From assembly GCA_009920815.1 (NCBI GenBank), contig RFZH01000003.1, forward strand, positions 1 through 33,506: a stretch of DNA of 33,506 nucleotides, written 5' to 3'. The notes beneath the pieces were generated by a model. That model was not told the origin of the DNA. It ran no database searches and saw only the letters and a list, made by a program, of their open reading frames with translations. Source of the DNA: Paracoccaceae bacterium. GTDB taxonomy: Bacteria > Pseudomonadota > Alphaproteobacteria > Rhodobacterales > Rhodobacteraceae. Of the stretch, positions 9,433-17,991 are shown in pieces; positions within the stretch are counted from its first letter, which is position 1; each line of letters starts with the position of its first letter. The position numbers and the translations under genes are program-made.

Positions 9433-9459
9433 TTGAAAAAGTAAATTACAGTCCTAAAT
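9433..9459 (+). promoter_or_regulatory. Putative RpoH (sigma-32)-like promoter of hsp20
   Basis: TTGAAA (9433-9438) and CCTAAAT (9453-9459) are separated by 14 bases. This resembles the CTTGAAA / CCCATnT heat-shock promoter form known in Proteobacteria, though the -10 match is imperfect. A start point near 9465 would open the transcript exactly at the first hairpin of the proposed RNA thermometer. The boxes are visible; sigma-factor use is inferred. Confidence 0.45.
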
Positions 9460-9463
9460 GAAA

Positions 9464-9553
9464 TGTACGGATGCCACAAAGGGTCCGTAAATTTTAACCG
9501 TCTGCGCCAAACTGGGCAGGCATTTGGTATCGCTCAAAGGAGGATGACCCATG
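9464..9553 (+). promoter_or_regulatory. ROSE-like RNA thermometer in the hsp20 5' UTR
   Basis: Three consecutive hairpins fill the leader. Hairpin 1 pairs TACGGA (9466-9471) with TCCGTA (9484-9489). Hairpin 2 pairs CTGCGCC (9502-9508) with GGGCAG (9514-9519), leaving one G bulged. Hairpin 3 pairs GGTATCGCT (9526-9534) with AGGATGACC (9541-9549), with a bulged G on each side, and covers most of the AGGAGG ribosome binding site. TCGCT at 9530-9534 matches the U(U/C)GCU hallmark of ROSE elements, which melt on heat shock and release the binding site. ROSE elements are known before small heat-shock genes of Rhizobiales and enterobacteria. Pairing was worked out by hand, without energy calculation. 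Confidence 0.72.
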
Positions 9554-10009
9554 AGACATTTTGATTTTTCACCCCTATATCGTGCCACTGTTGGTTTTGA
9601 CCAAATCGCAGAAATGATGGATCGCGTACTTGCGTCCGACACTGCTGGGCCGAGCTATCCGCCATACAATATTGAAAAAACAGCTGATGATTCTTATCGC
9701 ATCTCTATCGCGGTTGCCGGATTTGCGGATCAAGAGCTAACTGTTGAAGTCAAAGAAAATGCTTTGGTTGTCTCGGCTAAAAAAGTCGCTGACGATGAAA
9801 AGAAAACTTACCTACATCGTGGAATCGCGACCCGGGCATTTGAACGTCGGTTTCAATTGGCAGATCACGTCCGTGTAACCGGTGCAAGCCATTTTGACGG
9901 TATGCTGCATATTGACCTCGTTCGCGAAATTCCAGAGGCCTACAAGCCCCGTCGTATTGAGATCACATCAAGCGCACAAACGCGTACAATTGAAAATGCA
10001 GTCAATTAA
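9551..10009 (+). CDS. Small heat-shock protein, Hsp20/IbpA family
   Basis: A 152-residue alpha-crystallin-type chaperone that binds unfolding proteins and holds them for refolding by DnaK and ClpB. The N-terminus FDFSPLYRATVGFD is typical of IbpA-like proteins. The alpha-crystallin domain spans about residues 38-135, starting PPYNIEKTADDSYRISIAVAG and ending with FDGMLHIDLVREIPE, the conserved A-x-x-x-G-x-L element. A short tail with RRIEI carries an I-x-I-like motif. AGGAGG lies before the ATG but inside a predicted hairpin (see the thermometer entry), so translation is likely temperature controlled. It appears to be a single-gene unit, closed by a hairpin after the stop. Confidence 0.95.
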   Translation: MRHFDFSPLYRATVGFDQIAEMMDRVLASDTAGPSYPPYNIEKTADDSYRISIAVAGFADQELTVEVKENALVVSAKKVADDEKKTYLHRGIATRAFERRFQLADHVRVTGASHFDGMLHIDLVREIPEAYKPRRIEITSSAQTRTIENAVN

Positions 10010-10028
10010 ACAAACCAAATGACCAAAC

Positions 10029-10054
10029 GTGGCAGATCACTTTAGATCTGCCAC
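10029..10054. terminator. Convergent hairpin between hsp20 and glycosidase gene
   Basis: A perfect 10-base inverted repeat, GTGGCAGATC and GATCTGCCAC, flanks a 6-base loop (ACTTTA). It lies 20 bases after the hsp20 stop and contains the last codons of the gene on the other strand. Its place between converging genes suggests a bidirectional terminator, but no clear T-run follows on either strand, so it may act only as a weak terminator or as an RNA 3'-end stabiliser. Confidence 0.55.
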
Positions 10055-10768
10055 AAGTCCAACGATTGGTCCAATTGGCCAGCCAAAATCCGAGCGACCA
10101 AGGTTTGGCGCGTAAAGTCGAGAGACCTTTCCATCCAAATAAAGTGCATTCTGGGCATTTAGGCGATCACGAAAAAAGGTCGCGAAACTATGCAAATTTA
10201 TCCGATCATTTGAAATGACAAAATAGACGTTGTCCCCATCAACCGAGACGCCGTTGCGAATATTCAAAGATGTGCTGTCTTTTATAAACCGCGGATGTAA
10301 ACGTCCATTAATGACCAGCATGGGGCCAGACTGCGTCGCATAATTACAGTTTTGCGCGCTCGATAGGTAATTGTTTGTCTCGAACACCTTCACTATTTGG
10401 TCGTTGATGCATAAAACGCCATTTGGCAGCATGCCAAAATTTCCTGGACCTTCGGATGTAATGACGCGCTGCTTTTCTACACCCTCTTCAATGTAATGGC
10501 CCACAGGCGACAAATCCGGGTGATACATTCCGCCATTCATAGCAAAAAGCAATTGTTTTGCGCGTGATTTTAATGTGTTGGACAGGGTGAAAAATTGACC
10601 ATACGGCACGCCTTCTGCATTTGTGTGGAATAAACGCAGGTCTTGGCCCATGTGCGCTTGGCAGATTGTAAAACTTTTATTTTCATGAACTTCATCGCGA
10701 CATTGCGCAGCTGTTGCACTGGCTGCCAAAACAGCAACCAATGTCACAAAAAATCGGATCAAAATCAT
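10037..10768 (-). CDS. Exported phosphodiester glycosidase family protein (DUF2233)
   Basis: A 243-residue protein with an N-terminal signal peptide (about 1-20, [19 protein letters not shown]). The mature part matches the NAGPA/DUF2233 family, related to the human enzyme that uncovers mannose-6-phosphate. Typical elements are [18 protein letters not shown] (about 72-89), [16 protein letters not shown], the [17 protein letters not shown] strand pair and the final [13 protein letters not shown] block. In bacteria the substrate is generally unknown; cell-wall or sugar phosphodiesters are guesses. The start overlaps the rbfA stop by four bases, so it is co-translated with rbfA, although no functional link is obvious. 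Confidence 0.85.
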   Translation of the reverse strand: MILIRFFVTLVAVLAASATAAQCRDEVHENKSFTICQAHMGQDLRLFHTNAEGVPYGQFFTLSNTLKSRAKQLLFAMNGGMYHPDLSPVGHYIEEGVEKQRVITSEGPGNFGMLPNGVLCINDQIVKVFETNNYLSSAQNCNYATQSGPMLVINGRLHPRFIKDSTSLNIRNGVSVDGDNVYFVISNDRINLHSFATFFRDRLNAQNALYLDGKVSRLYAPNLGRSDFGWPIGPIVGLVADLK

Positions 10769-11163
10769 TCTGGCTCTATGTCGCGCCGCACTGTGTCTTG
10801 TGCAAACAAGCGCCGTGTTTCGTCCATGCGATCAAATGTTTCGTCCAAGCGAAAACGCAAGTCAGGCGTATACTTTAGCCCTAGATTTTTACCAATGGCG
10901 CGGCGCAACTCTGATTTGTTTTTCGCCAGCAAAGCAATGACCTCGTCGCCACCTTGTCCGCCCAGTGGGCATACATAAGCCGTTGCTATTTTCAAATCGG
11001 GTGATGCCGATACTTCGCCGACCGTAATTGAAATACGGTTCAATTCTGGATCGTACGTTTCACCGCGCGCCAAAACTTCGGAAAGGGCGCGGCGAACCAA
11101 TTCGCCAACCCGTAACTGTCTTTGGGATGGCCCTGGACCATCATGGAATTTGTTTTTTGCCAT
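10765..11163 (-). CDS. rbfA: Ribosome-binding factor A
   Basis: A 132-residue protein, the usual RbfA length, with a single KH-like fold. RbfA binds the 30S precursor and helps 16S rRNA 5'-end maturation, particularly in the cold. Recognisable parts are [22 protein letters not shown] near the N-terminus, [24 protein letters not shown] in the middle and [26 protein letters not shown] toward the end. It diverges from dapB across an 83-base gap and is followed, with a four-base overlap, by the DUF2233 gene. Confidence 0.95.
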   Translation of the reverse strand: MAKNKFHDGPGPSQRQLRVGELVRRALSEVLARGETYDPELNRISITVGEVSASPDLKIATAYVCPLGGQGGDEVIALLAKNKSELRRAIGKNLGLKYTPDLRFRLDETFDRMDETRRLFAQDTVRRDIEPE

Positions 11164-11246
11164 ATTTGCCTAATACGCTGTTCTTATGGCTTTGCCAAGG
11201 TCTGCAACACTGGTTAAGAAGGGACAAAGAATAGGAGCATCTGAAC

Positions 11247-12056
11247 ATGACCGATACCGTGGCAATCGCAATTCTTGGGGCCTCTGGGAAAATGGGGCAA
11301 ATGTTGGCGAAAACTGTTTTGGCCAGTGACAAGGCAACATTGGTTGCAATGGCAGATCGTCCAGATAGCCCGTGGATTGGGAAAGATGCAGGCGCCCTGT
11401 TGGGTCAGCTGGATTTGGGGATTATCATTTCATCAGACACGCGTGCCGTGTTTTCCGCCGCTGACGTGGTGATTGATTTCACATCACCGGCTGCAACGGT
11501 TGCACATGCACAATTGGCTGCAGAATTGGGTGTTTCGTTGGTCATCGGCACCACAGGTATGACGGATCAGGAATTGGCGTCTATTGCGCGGTCAGCCGAA
11601 AGAACTTCGATTGTGCGTGCAGGTAATATGTCTTTGGGTGTGAACCTGCTGACTGTTCTAGTGGAAAAGGTCGCTGCGGCGTTAGACGAAGATTTTGATA
11701 TCGAAGTCATAGAAGCACACCATAATCAAAAGGTGGATGCGCCGTCTGGAACTGCGTTGATGTTGGGCGAAGCGGCGGCAAAAGGCCGGGGCGTTAATAT
11801 CCATGATGTGCGCGATAGTGGACGTGATGGGATAACGGGTGCACGCAAGCGCGGTGATATCGGGTTCAGCGCTATTCGTGGTGGCGACATCGTCGGTGAA
11901 CATGATGTTCTTTTTGCAGGCGCTGGTGAACGTTTGGTTCTGCGCCACATTGCAACAGATCGGTCTTTATTTTCGCGGGGCGCATTAAAGGCGGCGCTGT
12001 GGGTCGTTGGTCAAACACCAGGTGAATATTCGATGATGGATGTTTTGGGCCTATAG
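11247..12056 (+). CDS. dapB: 4-hydroxy-tetrahydrodipicolinate reductase
   Basis: A 269-residue cytoplasmic enzyme of lysine and diaminopimelate synthesis that reduces the product of DapA with NAD(P)H. The nucleotide-binding motif is [13 protein letters not shown] (about 8-20). [11 protein letters not shown] (about 98-108) and the catalytic [16 protein letters not shown] (about 155-170) are diagnostic. Length is normal. AGGAG lies about nine bases before the ATG. It is transcribed away from rbfA and converges on the TRIC gene with a one-base gap; no strong terminator hairpin is visible in that junction. Confidence 0.96.
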   Translation: MTDTVAIAILGASGKMGQMLAKTVLASDKATLVAMADRPDSPWIGKDAGALLGQLDLGIIISSDTRAVFSAADVVIDFTSPAATVAHAQLAAELGVSLVIGTTGMTDQELASIARSAERTSIVRAGNMSLGVNLLTVLVEKVAAALDEDFDIEVIEAHHNQKVDAPSGTALMLGEAAAKGRGVNIHDVRDSGRDGITGARKRGDIGFSAIRGGDIVGEHDVLFAGAGERLVLRHIATDRSLFSRGALKAALWVVGQTPGEYSMMDVLGL

Positions 12057-12057
12057 G

Positions 12058-12678
12058 CTATTTCGTTTTAGGTGGGCGTGATCGATAAACTGGCAGGCGC
12101 CATCCGAATTGAATTGACCCTGATCGCATGATCCAAGTCAGTGCACCACAGACAATGAGGGATGCAGGCAGTGGCATCCCAAGTTGCATGGCGATAACTG
12201 CGGCTGTTGCACCGCCAAATGCGGCAGAAACATAAAGTTCGCCTTGTTTTAGAACCAGCGGAACTTCGTTACAAACAACATCGCGCATCAGTCCCCCCAT
12301 CGTGGCCGTTGTCATACCCATAATTATGACGATCGGTGCAGAGTGGTTTAGCGATGTTGCAATTGCCACACCCGCAGGGACGGCAATAGCCAATGCAAAG
12401 CTATCCAACCACAATAACCATTTATAGCGGCTTTCCATAAGGGGTGCGGTCAGGAAAACCATGAATGCGGCTGACAAACAGATTGCCAAGACATGCGGAT
12501 TTTCAATCCAAAAAACCGGTCGATCTAGCAAAATATCACGCAAGGTACCGCCGCCTAATGCCGTTAAGCACGCGATAAAAGCAAATCCGATCGCATCTAG
12601 CTGTGCGCGACTTGCGGCCAATGCGCCCGTAAGTGCAAAGATCAAAACAGACCCGTAGTCTAGCAAGATGACGGTCAT
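12058..12678 (-). CDS. TRIC-family (UPF0126) cation channel protein
   Basis: A 206-residue polytopic membrane protein with about seven hydrophobic segments arranged as an internal duplication. Each half contains a glycine-rich helix end: [16 protein letters not shown] (about 42-57) and [16 protein letters not shown] (about 128-143). These are hallmarks of bacterial TRIC channels (formerly UPF0126, YicG-like), homotrimeric potassium-permeable channels by structural work on prokaryotic members. The start overlaps the rnhA stop as ATGA, so it is the third gene of an ispH-rnhA-TRIC operon. Its physiological role is not known. Confidence 0.9.
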   Translation of the reverse strand: MTVILLDYGSVLIFALTGALAASRAQLDAIGFAFIACLTALGGGTLRDILLDRPVFWIENPHVLAICLSAAFMVFLTAPLMESRYKWLLWLDSFALAIAVPAGVAIATSLNHSAPIVIIMGMTTATMGGLMRDVVCNEVPLVLKQGELYVSAAFGGATAAVIAMQLGMPLPASLIVCGALTWIMRSGSIQFGWRLPVYRSRPPKTK

Positions 12679-13136
12679 TGTGTCGCCTTTTTAAAAGGTT
12701 CCATTCCTTTGCGCGCCAATTCGTCCGCGCGTTCGTTTTCGGGATGGCCTGCGTGACCTTTAACCCATTCCCATGTTACGGTATGCCGTGCCGCGGCTTT
12801 ATCCAGTCGTTGCCATAGCTCAACATTTTTAACGGGCTTTTTATTGGATGTTCTCCAGCCATTTCTTTTCCAACCGAAAATCCAACCTGTAACCCCGTTT
12901 TTCACATAAGCGCTGTCGGTGACCACGGTGATTTTGCTTGGTTTTTCTAACGCCTCAAGCGCCGATATCGCAGCCAATAGTTCCATTTGATTGTTGGTGG
13001 TTTCGGCAGCGCCACCGCTTAAGGTGCGTTCTTTGACAATGTCTGCGCCTTTGATGGCACGCAATAAAACACCCCATCCCCCCGGACCGGGGTTTCCAGA
13101 GCATGCGCCATCGGTGTAAGCAAAAAGTTCTAACAT
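12675..13136 (-). CDS. rnhA: Ribonuclease HI
   Basis: A 153-residue RNase HI, which cuts the RNA strand of RNA-DNA hybrids during replication and R-loop removal. The four acidic active-site residues are visible: Asp9 in [11 protein letters not shown], Glu52 in NNQMELLAA, Asp74 in VVTDSAY and Asp138 in ENERADELA; His128 lies in VKGHAGH. Length matches E. coli RNase HI (155). It follows ispH by about 20 bases and overlaps the TRIC gene start by four bases. Confidence 0.97.
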   Translation of the reverse strand: MLELFAYTDGACSGNPGPGGWGVLLRAIKGADIVKERTLSGGAAETTNNQMELLAAISALEALEKPSKITVVTDSAYVKNGVTGWIFGWKRNGWRTSNKKPVKNVELWQRLDKAAARHTVTWEWVKGHAGHPENERADELARKGMEPFKKATQ

Positions 13137-13155
13137 GTATTCTTGCTTAATCTGT

Positions 13156-14106
13156 TTACGCAGGTTCGCGTAAGATGCGCGGCACCTTGAAATTTACGTT
13201 TTCTTGCGCTGTTTCAACGTATTCGATCGTGACATTGTAACGGTTTTTGAATGCGTCAATAACTTCGTTTACTAACACCTCTGGAGCAGAAGCCCCAGCC
13301 GTAATCCCGATGGAGCGTATGCTTTCCAGTGCGCGCCAGTCTATCTCAGATGCCCGCTGGACCAGCTGCGCATAGGTGCAGCCCTCTTTCGCGGCGACTT
13401 CTACCAAGCGTTTTGAGTTCGAGGAATTGGGAGCACCGACCACCAAAAGGGCATCAACCTTTGGCGCGATCGCTTTTACAGCCATTTGACGATTTGTTGT
13501 GGCGTAACAAATGTCTTCCTTGTGTGGACCAACAATTTTAGGAAACCTATGATAAAGGGCCGCAATTATGTCTTTTGTATCATCAATGGACAGGGTGGTT
13601 TGCGTGACGAATGCTAGATTGTTTTCATCGCTTACATCAAGGGTCGCAACGTCTTGAGGCGTTTCAACCAAAAGGACCTCGCCGTCTGGTAACTGTCCCA
13701 TAGTGCCAATCGTTTCGGGGTGCCCTTTGTGGCCAATCATAATGATCTGAAGACCGTTTGAATTGTGACGCTCTGCTTCGATGTGGACTTTGCTCACCAA
13801 TGGACAGGTCGCATCCACATAGACCATGTCACGCGCTTGCGCTGTCGCGGGTACTGACTTTGGCACGCCATGCGCGGAAAAAATCACGGGCCGATCATTC
13901 GGGCATTCGTCTAGGTCTTCTACAAATACGGCACCCTTTGCGCGCAAGCCGTCCACAACGAATTTGTTATGCACAATTTCATGCCGCACATAAACGGGGC
14001 TCCCCCATTTTTCTAACGCCATTTCGACGATTTTAATCGCCCGATCTACGCCCGCACAAAACCCACGTGGGGCCGCCAGAAACAGGGTTAAGTCCGATTT
14101 TGTCAT
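13156..14106 (-). CDS. ispH: 4-hydroxy-3-methylbut-2-enyl diphosphate reductase
   Basis: IspH catalyses the last step of the MEP isoprenoid pathway, giving IPP and DMAPP with a 4Fe-4S cluster. I start it at the internal ATG at 14106 (316 residues, [20 protein letters not shown]) because the 20 residues before it in the ORF track do not look like the family. Cluster cysteines are at about 17 (PRGFCAG), 101 (DATCPLV) and 200 (DICYATT); the catalytic Glu is in GHKGHPE (about 131), and [11 protein letters not shown] is the substrate loop. It heads the ispH-rnhA-TRIC operon and diverges from the hybrid kinase gene. Confidence 0.95.
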   Translation of the reverse strand: MTKSDLTLFLAAPRGFCAGVDRAIKIVEMALEKWGSPVYVRHEIVHNKFVVDGLRAKGAVFVEDLDECPNDRPVIFSAHGVPKSVPATAQARDMVYVDATCPLVSKVHIEAERHNSNGLQIIMIGHKGHPETIGTMGQLPDGEVLLVETPQDVATLDVSDENNLAFVTQTTLSIDDTKDIIAALYHRFPKIVGPHKEDICYATTNRQMAVKAIAPKVDALLVVGAPNSSNSKRLVEVAAKEGCTYAQLVQRASEIDWRALESIRSIGITAGASAPEVLVNEVIDAFKNRYNVTIEYVETAQENVNFKVPRILREPA

Positions 14107-14174
14107 GTTCTTGCCTTTTCTCGTATCCCTAAATTTTAGAGCAGCGGGCCATAAGGGTAAACACAATTTTGCTT

Positions 14175-14202
14175 TTGAAAGTTTTTATTATTTAGCTTTA
14201 AT
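14175..14202 (+). promoter_or_regulatory. Putative promoter of the hybrid kinase gene
   Basis: TTGAAA (14175-14180) and TTTAAT (14197-14202) are spaced by 16 bases, within an AT-rich 149-base gap between ispH and the kinase gene. The match to the sigma-70 consensus is reasonable, and the start point would lie about 45 bases before the ATG. This is based on pattern only. Confidence 0.4.
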
Positions 14203-14255
14203 TTTCAACCAGCTGCTTTATGGTTAAGGGATACGATCAGTATTGTTGAGTAGGC

Positions 14256-16388
14256 ATGTCAAAAGCGCCCAGTGATCAAAAAATAATTGAGGCTATCGAC
14301 AGGATTTCCCATCGGCGGCGTATGGACACCGTCCGTATTACGTCATGGTTTGTTATTTTCGTGGGCGTCGTTTGGGCATTTTTAGGCTTTGTTCTGGGCT
14401 ATCAAGCACTGATCTATATTGCATCGATTGCTGTTTTTGGATCGCTTGCTGCGACATTTCTGGTACAGACAAAATATAACCTGCTGGGCCGTTGCATTTG
14501 GATGCTGTCGGGCATGTTGGCGGTGTTTTTAGGCTGTTTTATCATACACCCTGCGGGTCAAGTGGATTACATGTTTTCGGCCATGGTTGGCGGGGCCTTC
14601 CTGATCTTTTCTTTAATAAAGGAAAGGCGCTATATCGTTATATTCGCACTTTTGGATATCGTGCTTTGGCTGGTGCAGTGGACCTTTCGTGATGACTTTA
14701 GTCAATTTAGGGTGATCGGCGAAGACGTAGCCAGACAGTACATTGTGGCAAGCTCGATGATGACGACATTTACGGTTATTATGATTGAGTTCGGCTATTT
14801 TGCCATGGTCGCCAATGAATATGCGTTAAATATTTTTCGTTCAAATTTACAGGCTGAGGCAGCTCTGAAAACAAAGTCTGCGTTTTTGGCAAATATGAGT
14901 CATGAAATCCGTACACCGATGAATGGCGTCGTTGGCATGATAGATATTTTTGAAACGAGTCCCTTGAACCAAGACCAACAGCGCACATTAAAAACGATGC
15001 GTGAAAGCGCCTATTCTTTGCTGGGCATTATCGATGATATTTTGGATACATCGAAAATAGAAGCAGGTCAGCTTAGTCTAACCGAGCGGCGTACAGAAAT
15101 GCTTTCGTCTATTGAAAGTGCGGTCGAAAGCATGGTGCCTTTTGCTGATAATAAGGGCGTTGTTTTGGCATTTGAATTTGATCCCGCTCTACCACGTTGG
15201 ATTTTGTGCGATAGCGGGCGCTTGCGCCAAATCATGTTAAACCTTGTTTCAAACGCCATAAAGTTTTCATCTCATGATGATCCTCAAAAGCTGGGCGAAG
15301 TGCGCATTTCTGTATTGCGGGTTTCTGAAACATCGTTCGAAATTCGTGTTGCAGACAATGGCATCGGTATCGAAGAAAAATCACGTGCGGGGATTTTTCA
15401 ACCGTTTGTGCAGTCCGAAGATCAAGAACAAGCAAGATATGGCGGAACTGGCTTGGGATTGACGATTGTAAAGCAGTTGGTTGAGTTAATGGGAGGCAAT
15501 ATTTCGTTTGAGAGTTACGTTGGTATTGGGACCACTTTCAATGTTATTTTACCCCTCAAAGACGCCGATGGCACAACACTTGTACCCGACCTAAGTGGTG
15601 TAAAAGTCTACGGCTTTGTCTTGCGTGCCAAAACCGCAGCAAATATCGCCAGATATATTCAAGCGTCTGGGGCAGAGTATATTCAGATTAATGCCGAAGA
15701 TAAGTTGAGCGACGTCATTAACGATCCAACCGGCAACAATATATTGCTAATTGGCTTGTCGGGCGATGATACAGCGGTGATGAATGAATTTGCCCGACAG
15801 GCGCAACTGCAATTTCCTGATTTGAAAATTTTAAGCTTTAGTGCGCATCGCAGCGATTTGATGACACAGGCAGTTGGTCAGCATAAGATCGTACAGTGGA
15901 AGCCTTTATTGCCCACAGATCTTTGGCGCGCGATCCAAGAAATTACGGGCCGCCTTGCGATAGAAATATTGAATTCGTCACAACATTCTTCAAGTGGTGG
16001 CGAGTTTCTGAAACCAAAAGCGACCCGAATTTTGGTCGCGGAAGACAACGAAATAAATAAAATCGTAATTGAAAAGCAGCTTACACAGCTTGGTTACCAG
16101 CCCAAAATCGTATCGGATGGTTTAGCAGCACTAGAAGAATGGACAACCGGCGAATACGACCTGCTTCTTTCGGATTGTCATATGCCGCGTTTAGACGGGT
16201 TTGGATTGTCTGAGAAAATACGCGCAATCGAATTCAAGGAAAACCGACATCGTTTGCCCATAATTGCCATTACTGCCAATGCTTTAATAGGCGAGGCCGA
16301 GCGGTGTTATGCAGCGGGTATGGATGATTATTTGTCAAAACCCGTAAAAATGTCCGAGCTCAAAGAAATGATTGAACGTTGGGAATAA
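14256..16388 (+). CDS. Hybrid sensor histidine kinase with two receiver-like domains
   Basis: A 710-residue membrane-bound hybrid kinase. About six hydrophobic segments fill residues 28-190 with no large periplasmic loop, so the signal is probably sensed in or near the membrane. The HisKA domain has the phosphoacceptor His216 in NMSHEIRTPMNG. The ATPase domain carries DNGIGIE and GTGLGLTIV. Residues about 450-585 resemble a receiver domain that has lost its phosphoacceptor (ILLIGLSGDD) but keeps a KP pair (QWKPLLP). A complete receiver follows from about 594 (RILVAEDNEINK) with Asp640 in SDCHMPRLDGF and Lys in DYLSKPVKM. No Hpt or DNA-binding domain is present, so a separate phosphotransfer partner is expected. 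The start has only a weak GAG binding site. Confidence 0.92.
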   Translation: MSKAPSDQKIIEAIDRISHRRRMDTVRITSWFVIFVGVVWAFLGFVLGYQALIYIASIAVFGSLAATFLVQTKYNLLGRCIWMLSGMLAVFLGCFIIHPAGQVDYMFSAMVGGAFLIFSLIKERRYIVIFALLDIVLWLVQWTFRDDFSQFRVIGEDVARQYIVASSMMTTFTVIMIEFGYFAMVANEYALNIFRSNLQAEAALKTKSAFLANMSHEIRTPMNGVVGMIDIFETSPLNQDQQRTLKTMRESAYSLLGIIDDILDTSKIEAGQLSLTERRTEMLSSIESAVESMVPFADNKGVVLAFEFDPALPRWILCDSGRLRQIMLNLVSNAIKFSSHDDPQKLGEVRISVLRVSETSFEIRVADNGIGIEEKSRAGIFQPFVQSEDQEQARYGGTGLGLTIVKQLVELMGGNISFESYVGIGTTFNVILPLKDADGTTLVPDLSGVKVYGFVLRAKTAANIARYIQASGAEYIQINAEDKLSDVINDPTGNNILLIGLSGDDTAVMNEFARQAQLQFPDLKILSFSAHRSDLMTQAVGQHKIVQWKPLLPTDLWRAIQEITGRLAIEILNSSQHSSSGGEFLKPKATRILVAEDNEINKIVIEKQLTQLGYQPKIVSDGLAALEEWTTGEYDLLLSDCHMPRLDGFGLSEKIRAIEFKENRHRLPIIAITANALIGEAERCYAAGMDDYLSKPVKMSELKEMIERWE

Positions 16389-16399
16389 GCGAACGAACA

Positions 16400-17386
16400 T
16401 CACACCATTGATGGGATCACAAGGTCTGGTGGTCGGTGGCCGTCTTCGAATGTTTTAATGTTAATGATGACCTTTTCGCCCATTTCTAGCCGACCCTCTA
16501 TCGTCGCAGATCCCATATGCGGTAATAGTACAACGTTTTCCAATTTGCGTAATCTTGGGTTAATCTCGGTCCCATGTTCGTAAACATCAAGACCCGCACC
16601 AGACAATTCACCCGCGCGCAACATCCTTGTCAGCGCGTTTTCGTCGATAACTTCGCCACGCGATGTGTTCACAATCACAGCGCTTGGTTTCATCAATTTT
16701 AGGCGTCTTGCGTTCATGAGGTGAAAGGTTGATGGGGTATGGGGACAATTGATTGAAACAATATCCATGCGTGCAACCATTTGGTCCAAGCTGTCCCAAT
16801 AGGTCGCGCCCAAAGCGTCCTCTATTTCCGGGCGTAGCCGTTTTCTGTTGTGATAATGAATTTGCATGCCAAACGCAGCAGCGCGCCGCGCGACCGCTTG
16901 GCCAATGCGCCCCATCCCTAGAATGCCCAATCTGCGCCCTCCTAGTCGCCCGCCAAGGTTTGCGGTTGGCGACCAACCTTGCCAAGTACCCGATTGCATA
17001 ACCGACAGGCCTTGTGGGATTTTGCGGGTAACAGCCATCATCAATGCCATCGTCATATCTGCAGTATCATCCGTCACAACATCAGGCGTATTTGACACCA
17101 AAATACCGCGTTGGCGTGCTGTATTGACATCGACGTGATCGATGCCTGCACCAAAATTAGCAATAAGTTTCAATCGCTCGCCCGCTTGCCCAATCAGACC
17201 AGCATCTATCTTATCTGTAATGCACGGAATTAATACATCAGCGGAGCGGACCGCATCGACCAATTCTTGACGTGTCATAGGTGTGTCATCATCGCGCAAT
17301 GTAACGTTGAACAATTCTTTCAATCGGGTTTCGACGGCCGCAGGCAGACGTCGCGTGACCACAACATTCAAACGCTCTTTTGGCAT
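16400..17386 (-). CDS. D-2-hydroxyacid dehydrogenase, glyoxylate reductase type
   Basis: A 328-residue NAD(P)-dependent dehydrogenase. The Rossmann motif is GILGMGRIGQAVARRA (about 154-169). The catalytic Arg is in NTSRGEVIDENAL, the Glu in the DVYEHGTEINPRL region and the His in LLPHMGSAT. ANFGAGIDHVDVNTARQRGI is typical of the glyoxylate/hydroxypyruvate reductase (GyaR) branch, and that is the best guess for substrate; other 2-ketoacids are possible. It converges on the hybrid kinase gene, 11 bases after that stop, and is probably a single-gene unit. With glcDEF in the same window it could take part in glycolate-glyoxylate turnover, but the genes are about 8 kb apart and not co-transcribed. 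Confidence 0.88.
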   Translation of the reverse strand: MPKERLNVVVTRRLPAAVETRLKELFNVTLRDDDTPMTRQELVDAVRSADVLIPCITDKIDAGLIGQAGERLKLIANFGAGIDHVDVNTARQRGILVSNTPDVVTDDTADMTMALMMAVTRKIPQGLSVMQSGTWQGWSPTANLGGRLGGRRLGILGMGRIGQAVARRAAAFGMQIHYHNRKRLRPEIEDALGATYWDSLDQMVARMDIVSINCPHTPSTFHLMNARRLKLMKPSAVIVNTSRGEVIDENALTRMLRAGELSGAGLDVYEHGTEINPRLRKLENVVLLPHMGSATIEGRLEMGEKVIINIKTFEDGHRPPDLVIPSMV

Positions 17387-17492
17387 TCTATGCTCCTAAC
17401 ACTTTTCATTGGTCTTTATTAATGGCAGAGTGTGACAAAAATAAAATGGGTACAAGAACCCTTTCAAATAAACTGGCAGTAATGGGCAAAAA

Positions 17493-17990
17493 ATGAAACG
17501 GGCACTATTTCTTTTGATCTGCTTTGCTTGGGTTTCCTCTGCGGCCATGGCCGACACGAAAACAAAAGGGGATGTGACCAATTTACCGATCCCGCGATTT
17601 GTATCCCTTAAATCTGCAGAAGCGAATGCGCGGCGTGGCCCTTCGTTGTCACATCGAATTGATTGGGTATACAAACGCAAACACATGCCATTGGAAATCT
17701 TTGGCGAATATGAAAATTGGCGCAGGGTGCGCGATGCCGAAGGTATGGGGGGATGGATCCATTATTCCTTGTTATCAGGCGTGCGCACAGTTTTGGTGCG
17801 CACTGATCTACAGGCGGTTCACGCAAAACCTCACGACACATCACATGTTGTTGCGAAATTTGAACGTAACGTGGTCGCCGACCTAGAGGCCTGTACAGTA
17901 GATTGGTGCCAGATTATTGCGGATGGATACGAAGGCTGGGTTCCAAAAACGGCGTTGTGGGGTGTGTATCCCGATGAAATCCGTAAATAA
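17493..17990 (+). CDS. Exported protein with two bacterial SH3 domains
   Basis: A 165-residue protein with a signal peptide (about 1-20, KRALFLLICFAWVSSAAMA) and then two SH3b-like repeats. The first (about 35-92) has NARRGPSLSHRIDWVYKRK and a WRRVRDAEGMGGWIHYSLL ending; the second (about 97-158) has VHAKPHDTSHVVAKFERN and GYEGWVPKTALWGV. Both follow the variable-start, GWV-end pattern of periplasmic SH3 domains thought to bind peptidoglycan or peptides. This arrangement is widespread in Rhodobacterales. The partner and role are unknown. It diverges from the dehydrogenase gene and abuts the phosphomannomutase gene tail to tail with one base between stops. Confidence 0.85.
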   Translation: MKRALFLLICFAWVSSAAMADTKTKGDVTNLPIPRFVSLKSAEANARRGPSLSHRIDWVYKRKHMPLEIFGEYENWRRVRDAEGMGGWIHYSLLSGVRTVLVRTDLQAVHAKPHDTSHVVAKFERNVVADLEACTVDWCQIIADGYEGWVPKTALWGVYPDEIRK

Positions 17991-17991
17991 C

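Noticed and set aside
12045-12070. GCCTATAGGC palindrome at the dapB-TRIC junction as terminator
   Set aside because: It allows only a three-base stem with a four-base loop and covers the two stop codons; too weak to call.
14107-14166. 20-residue N-terminal extension of IspH in the ORF track
   Set aside because: It does not resemble IspH, and the family N-terminus begins at the internal ATG.
17448-17465. GGGT...ACCC repeat before the SH3 gene
   Set aside because: Four-base arms in a short promoter region are expected by chance.
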